Assembly: GCF_000015665.1 (NCBI RefSeq)
Contig: NC_008817.1
Span: 1,426,001-1,490,000, forward strand
Direction: 5' to 3'
From: Prochlorococcus marinus str. MIT 9515
Lineage (GTDB): Bacteria; Cyanobacteriota; Cyanobacteriia; PCC-6307; Cyanobiaceae
Length of the DNA stretch: 64,000 bases
A model generated the notes under the pieces. It was not told the origin of the DNA and did not search any database. It saw only the letters and a program-made list of their open reading frames with translations. The stretch's first letter is position 1, and each line of letters opens with the position of its first letter. The position numbers and the translations under genes were made by a program. This document shows, in pieces, positions 61,302 through 64,000 of this stretch.

Positions 61302-61772
61302 TTAGTATCTATAGTGAGCAAAAGCCTTATTAGCTTCTGCCATTTTATGAGTATCTTCTCTCTTCTTAACTGCGCTACCAGTTTCATTAGCGGCATCCAT
61401 TAATTCCCCTGCTAATTTTTGTGACATACTTTTCCCATTTCTTCCTCTTGAAAAAGTAACAAGCCATCTTAGTGCCATCGCAGTTCCTCTTTCTTGACGA
61501 ACTTCCATAGGGACTTGGTAAGTAGCACCTCCAACTCTTCTGGCTCTCACTTCAACTAAAGGGGTTGCATTCTTTACAGCTGTTTCAAATAACTCCACAG
61601 CATTTCCACCAGTTCTCTCACTTATTAGAGAAAAGGCATCAGATAGTATTTTTTGTGCAGTAGATTTTTTACCATGTTTCATTAATCTAGAAATCATCAT
61701 TGAGGCAAGACGACTATTAAATTGAGGGTCTGGTAAAACCGGTCTTTTTACTGCTGCATTTCGACGTGACAT
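61302..61772 (-). CDS. rpsG: 30S ribosomal protein S7
   Basis: S7 (156 aa) starts assembly of the 30S head and contacts the exit-site tRNA. Typical motifs are [16 protein letters not shown] and [16 protein letters not shown], and it ends [15 protein letters not shown]. It lies between rpsL (26 bp upstream) and fusA in the str operon. The 103-bp gap to fusA holds no clear hairpin. Confidence 0.97.
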
Positions 61773-61798
61773 TTTAAAAAAAAATTGATGTAAAAAAA

Positions 61799-62176
61799 TT
61801 AATTATTTTTGGGAGCTTTTGCACCATATTTAGATCTGGATTGGCGTCTATCTTTGACCCCTGCAGTATCTAAAGTTCCTCTTATTATATGGTATCTGAC
61901 TCCAGGTAAATCTTTAACTCTTCCTCCCCTAAGCAGGACTACAGAGTGTTCCTGCAGGTTATGTCCGATTCCAGGTATATATGCAGTAACCTCAAAACCT
62001 GAGGTTAATCTAACCCTGGCAACTTTTCTTAAGGCAGAATTTGGTTTCTTTGGGGTAGATGTATAAACTCTTGTACATACACCCCTTCTCTCTGGACAAG
62101 ATTTAAGTGCAGGAGATTTAGTTTTTCTTGTCAGACGTTTTCTTTCTGATCCAATTAATTGGGAAATGGTCGGCAT
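61799..62176 (-). CDS. rpsL: 30S ribosomal protein S12
   Basis: S12 (125 aa) sits at the decoding centre. The streptomycin-relevant loops [11 protein letters not shown] and [17 protein letters not shown] are intact, with Lys and Asp at the classic positions. It heads the str operon rpsL-rpsG-fusA-tuf-rpsJ and is divergent from the glutamate synthase gene. Confidence 0.98.
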
Positions 62177-62304
62177 TAAAATTTATAGATGAAAATACAT
62201 ATTTATTAATCATAACCTTTTACGAGACATATCTAGAATTTTTTTTTCATTTTTTTTAAATTAAAAATAAAATTCAAATATGTTTAGTAATTCTTCATTA
62301 TTTT

Positions 62305-62335
62305 TTGCTTTGTATTTTGATATTTATTTTATAAT
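62305..62335 (+). promoter_or_regulatory. Candidate promoter of the glutamate synthase gene
   Basis: A perfect TATAAT (62330-62335) lies 38 nt before the ATG, with TTGCTT (62305-62310) 19 bp upstream as a loose -35. No GTA-N8-TAC NtcA box was found in this 197-bp divergent region. Confidence 0.5.
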
Positions 62336-62373
62336 AGAATAAATTTTAGATTTCTTATATAGTTAAATAATCT

Positions 62374-64000
62374 ATGCGAGAAAGTATCAAAAGAAGCAAA
62401 GGGCCATATCAAGATAGTTATTCTCCAAGTGGAATTATTGGAGAAAAAGATGCTTGTGGAGTTGGTTTCATAGCAAATATTTATGGGAAGGAAAGTAATT
62501 GGATATTAAAGCAATCCTTGAGAGGACTTAATTGCATGGAACACAGAGGGGGATGTGGCGGGGATAATGACTCAGGAGATGGTGCAGGCATTTTATGTTC
62601 AATTCCATGGGAATTTTTAGATCAAGAAATGAATTTGGAGCCTCGACCTGATCAGATTAGAGGTTTAGGTATGATATTCATGCCAAATAACGAATTAAAA
62701 GTTAAAGAATCAAAACTAATATGTGAACAAGAAGCCAAAAAATTAAATTTCAAAAAAACTTTCTGGAGAAATGTACCAGTCAAAAATGAAATATTAGGGA
62801 ACTTAGCAAAACAAAACGCACCATTCATATGTCAATGGATCGTTTGTTTGGAGAAAGTTGACAGTCAAGAATTCGAGACTCTCTTATTTCAACTTAGAAA
62901 AAGAATTGAAAAAAGGATCAGAGAAAATACAAAAAATAATGCCGCCGATTGTGAATTTTATTTCGCATCACTTAGTTCCAAAACAGTTGTTTATAAAGGA
63001 ATGGTCCGATCAGAAATACTTTCAAAATTTTATGGAGACCTACAAAAAAAAGAATTCAAGGTTTCTTTTTCTGTTTACCACAGAAGATTTAGCACAAACA
63101 CCCTGCCAAAATGGCCGTTAGCTCAGCCTATGAGATTTCTAGGCCATAATGGAGAAATTAATACACTTCTAGGAAATATTAATTGGGCTAAAGCTTCAGA
63201 AAAACATATCGATGAATATTGGGGAGAATTGTCAAAAGATATCAAACCAATTGTAGACATCAACAAAAGTGATTCATCAAATCTTGACGCAACGCTTGAA
63301 ATCAATATTCGTTCAGGACAATTAATTACTGATTCTTTAATGAAACTCGTTCCGGAGGCATTTAGAGATCAGCCTGAGCTAAAGGGGAAAGAAGATATAA
63401 AAGCATTTTATGAATATTCTGCAAGCCTCCAAGAAGCTTGGGACGGGCCTGCACTTTTGGTTTTTACTGATGGGGATTTTATTGGCGCAACTCTTGATAG
63501 AAATGGATTAAGACCTGCAAGATATTCAATTACAGATGATGGATTTGTGATAATGGGATCGGAGACAGGGGTCGTAGATGTTGAAGATAATAAAGTAATT
63601 GAGAAGGGTAGATTAGGTCCTGGACAAATGCTTGCAGTAGATTTTACTAATAATAAAATACTAAGAAATTGGGAAGTCAAAACAGAAGCAGCGAGAAGAA
63701 ATGACTATCTTAATTTGCTTAAAAAAAGAACAGTTAAATTACAGAAGAAAGAATGGTTTGAAAATTGCGAATTAAAAGATCTTGAGTTGCTCCAACAACA
63801 AACTGTTTATGGTTTCTCTGCCGAAGATAATGATCTCATACTTGATTCAATGGCTTCTGTTTCTAAAGAACCTACTTTTTGTATGGGTGATGACATCCCC
63901 CTAGCGGTGCTATCTTCAAAGCCTCATATTTTATATGACTATTTCAAACAAAGATTTGCACAAGTTACTAATCCCCCAATAGATCCTTTAAGAGAGAAAT
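62374..64000 (+). CDS. gltB: Ferredoxin-dependent glutamate synthase (partial, N-terminal)
   Basis: The 5' end of a GOGAT gene (glsF/gltS in cyanobacteria), cut by the right edge after 542 codons. I translated it directly and found no stop or frameshift. Cys28 in EKDACGVGF is the N-terminal nucleophile after removal of a 27-residue propeptide. Glutaminase-domain motifs follow: MEHRGGCGGDNDSGDGAG, VYHRRFSTNTLPKWPLAQP, FLGHNGEINT and ATLDRNGLRPARY. It makes glutamate from glutamine and 2-oxoglutarate, the pathway on which PII (also in this window) reports. Ferredoxin rather than NADPH dependence is inferred from the lineage. Confidence 0.95.
   Translation, partial: MRESIKRSKGPYQDSYSPSGIIGEKDACGVGFIANIYGKESNWILKQSLRGLNCMEHRGGCGGDNDSGDGAGILCSIPWEFLDQEMNLEPRPDQIRGLGMIFMPNNELKVKESKLICEQEAKKLNFKKTFWRNVPVKNEILGNLAKQNAPFICQWIVCLEKVDSQEFETLLFQLRKRIEKRIRENTKNNAADCEFYFASLSSKTVVYKGMVRSEILSKFYGDLQKKEFKVSFSVYHRRFSTNTLPKWPLAQPMRFLGHNGEINTLLGNINWAKASEKHIDEYWGELSKDIKPIVDINKSDSSNLDATLEINIRSGQLITDSLMKLVPEAFRDQPELKGKEDIKAFYEYSASLQEAWDGPALLVFTDGDFIGATLDRNGLRPARYSITDDGFVIMGSETGVVDVEDNKVIEKGRLGPGQMLAVDFTNNKILRNWEVKTEAARRNDYLNLLKKRTVKLQKKEWFENCELKDLELLQQQTVYGFSAEDNDLILDSMASVSKEPTFCMGDDIPLAVLSSKPHILYDYFKQRFAQVTNPPIDPLREK

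Noticed and set aside
62177-62373. NtcA control of glutamate synthase
   Set aside because: All GTA triplets in the gap were checked; none has TAC eight bases later.
62858-63121. 87-aa plus-strand ORF in another frame within the glutamate synthase gene
   Set aside because: It is a shadow; the frame starting at 62374 reads through as GOGAT without a stop.

Overview
The window is chromosomal DNA from a picocyanobacterium, almost certainly a high-light-adapted Prochlorococcus. Supporting points are the very AT-rich and tightly packed genome, the split rpoC1/rpoC2, the b/b' photosynthetic ATP synthase operon, a high-light-inducible protein, a cyanobacterial PII, ferredoxin-type glutamate synthase, plastid-shared families (Ycf35, Ccs1/CcdA, DUF1997, DUF3143), an MPBQ-type quinone methyltransferase, and a biotin operon carrying the picocyanobacterial esterase. 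No insertion sequence, prophage, CRISPR array or rRNA operon was seen. The strain cannot be fixed by eye.

Layout. 0-3.3 kb (-): ATP synthase genes atp1-atpB-atpE-atpF2-atpF-atpH, with atpA beyond the left edge. 3.5-6.8 kb (+): ftsW, then the System II cytochrome c maturation pair ccdA-ccs1. 6.8-8.8 kb: queF (-), an 81-aa gene plus glnB (+) behind a perfect NtcA box, and tlyA (-). 9.1-14.6 kb: purB and fumC (+), then a Ski2-like helicase (-). 14.7-19.3 kb (+): the biotin operon bioF-bioK-bioC-bioD-bioA, with overlapping or abutting genes. 19.3-25.3 kb: a DnaJ/DUF3143 pair, rsmG, an operon DUF2997-ycf35-ferredoxin-aldo/keto reductase, a HEAT-repeat protein, a 41-aa membrane protein, rlmN and a 50-aa HLIP. 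25.4-36.1 kb (-): rpsT-tatD-rpoB-rpoC1-rpoC2. 36.2-39.4 kb: hisD (+), rpiA and a Deg-type protease (-). 39.5-45.3 kb (+): rimP-nusA-ylxR-infB. 45.3-50.1 kb: DUF3493, tRNA-Thr(CGU), then two glycosyltransferases and a B12-binding radical SAM protein. 50.1-57.4 kb: clpS, dapL, rne-rnhB, DUF1997, pheA, the MPBQ methyltransferase and a Lon-N-domain protein. 57.4-62.2 kb (-): the str operon rpsL-rpsG-fusA-tuf-rpsJ. 62.4 kb to the right edge (+): the 5' part of ferredoxin-dependent glutamate synthase.

Most of the window is core housekeeping: energy conversion, transcription, translation, nitrogen signalling and assimilation, and cofactor synthesis. The accessory-looking part is the three-gene block after tRNA-Thr (45.7-50.1 kb). 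The strongest non-coding signals are: tandem hairpins between atpB and atpE; a terminator-like hairpin 26 nt before rpsJ; a 12-bp palindrome inside the divergent rpsT/hisD promoter region; an NtcA box before the glnB operon; and a leader hairpin with a perfect Shine-Dalgarno and a two-codon ORF upstream of rne. Ten convergent gene pairs meet with 35 bp or less between them, several with overlapping stop codons.

Start codons were reassigned where the sequence argues for it (queF, the HEAT-repeat protein, DUF1997). Three genes were added by reading the DNA directly: the 41-aa membrane protein, the HLIP and the partial glutamate synthase.
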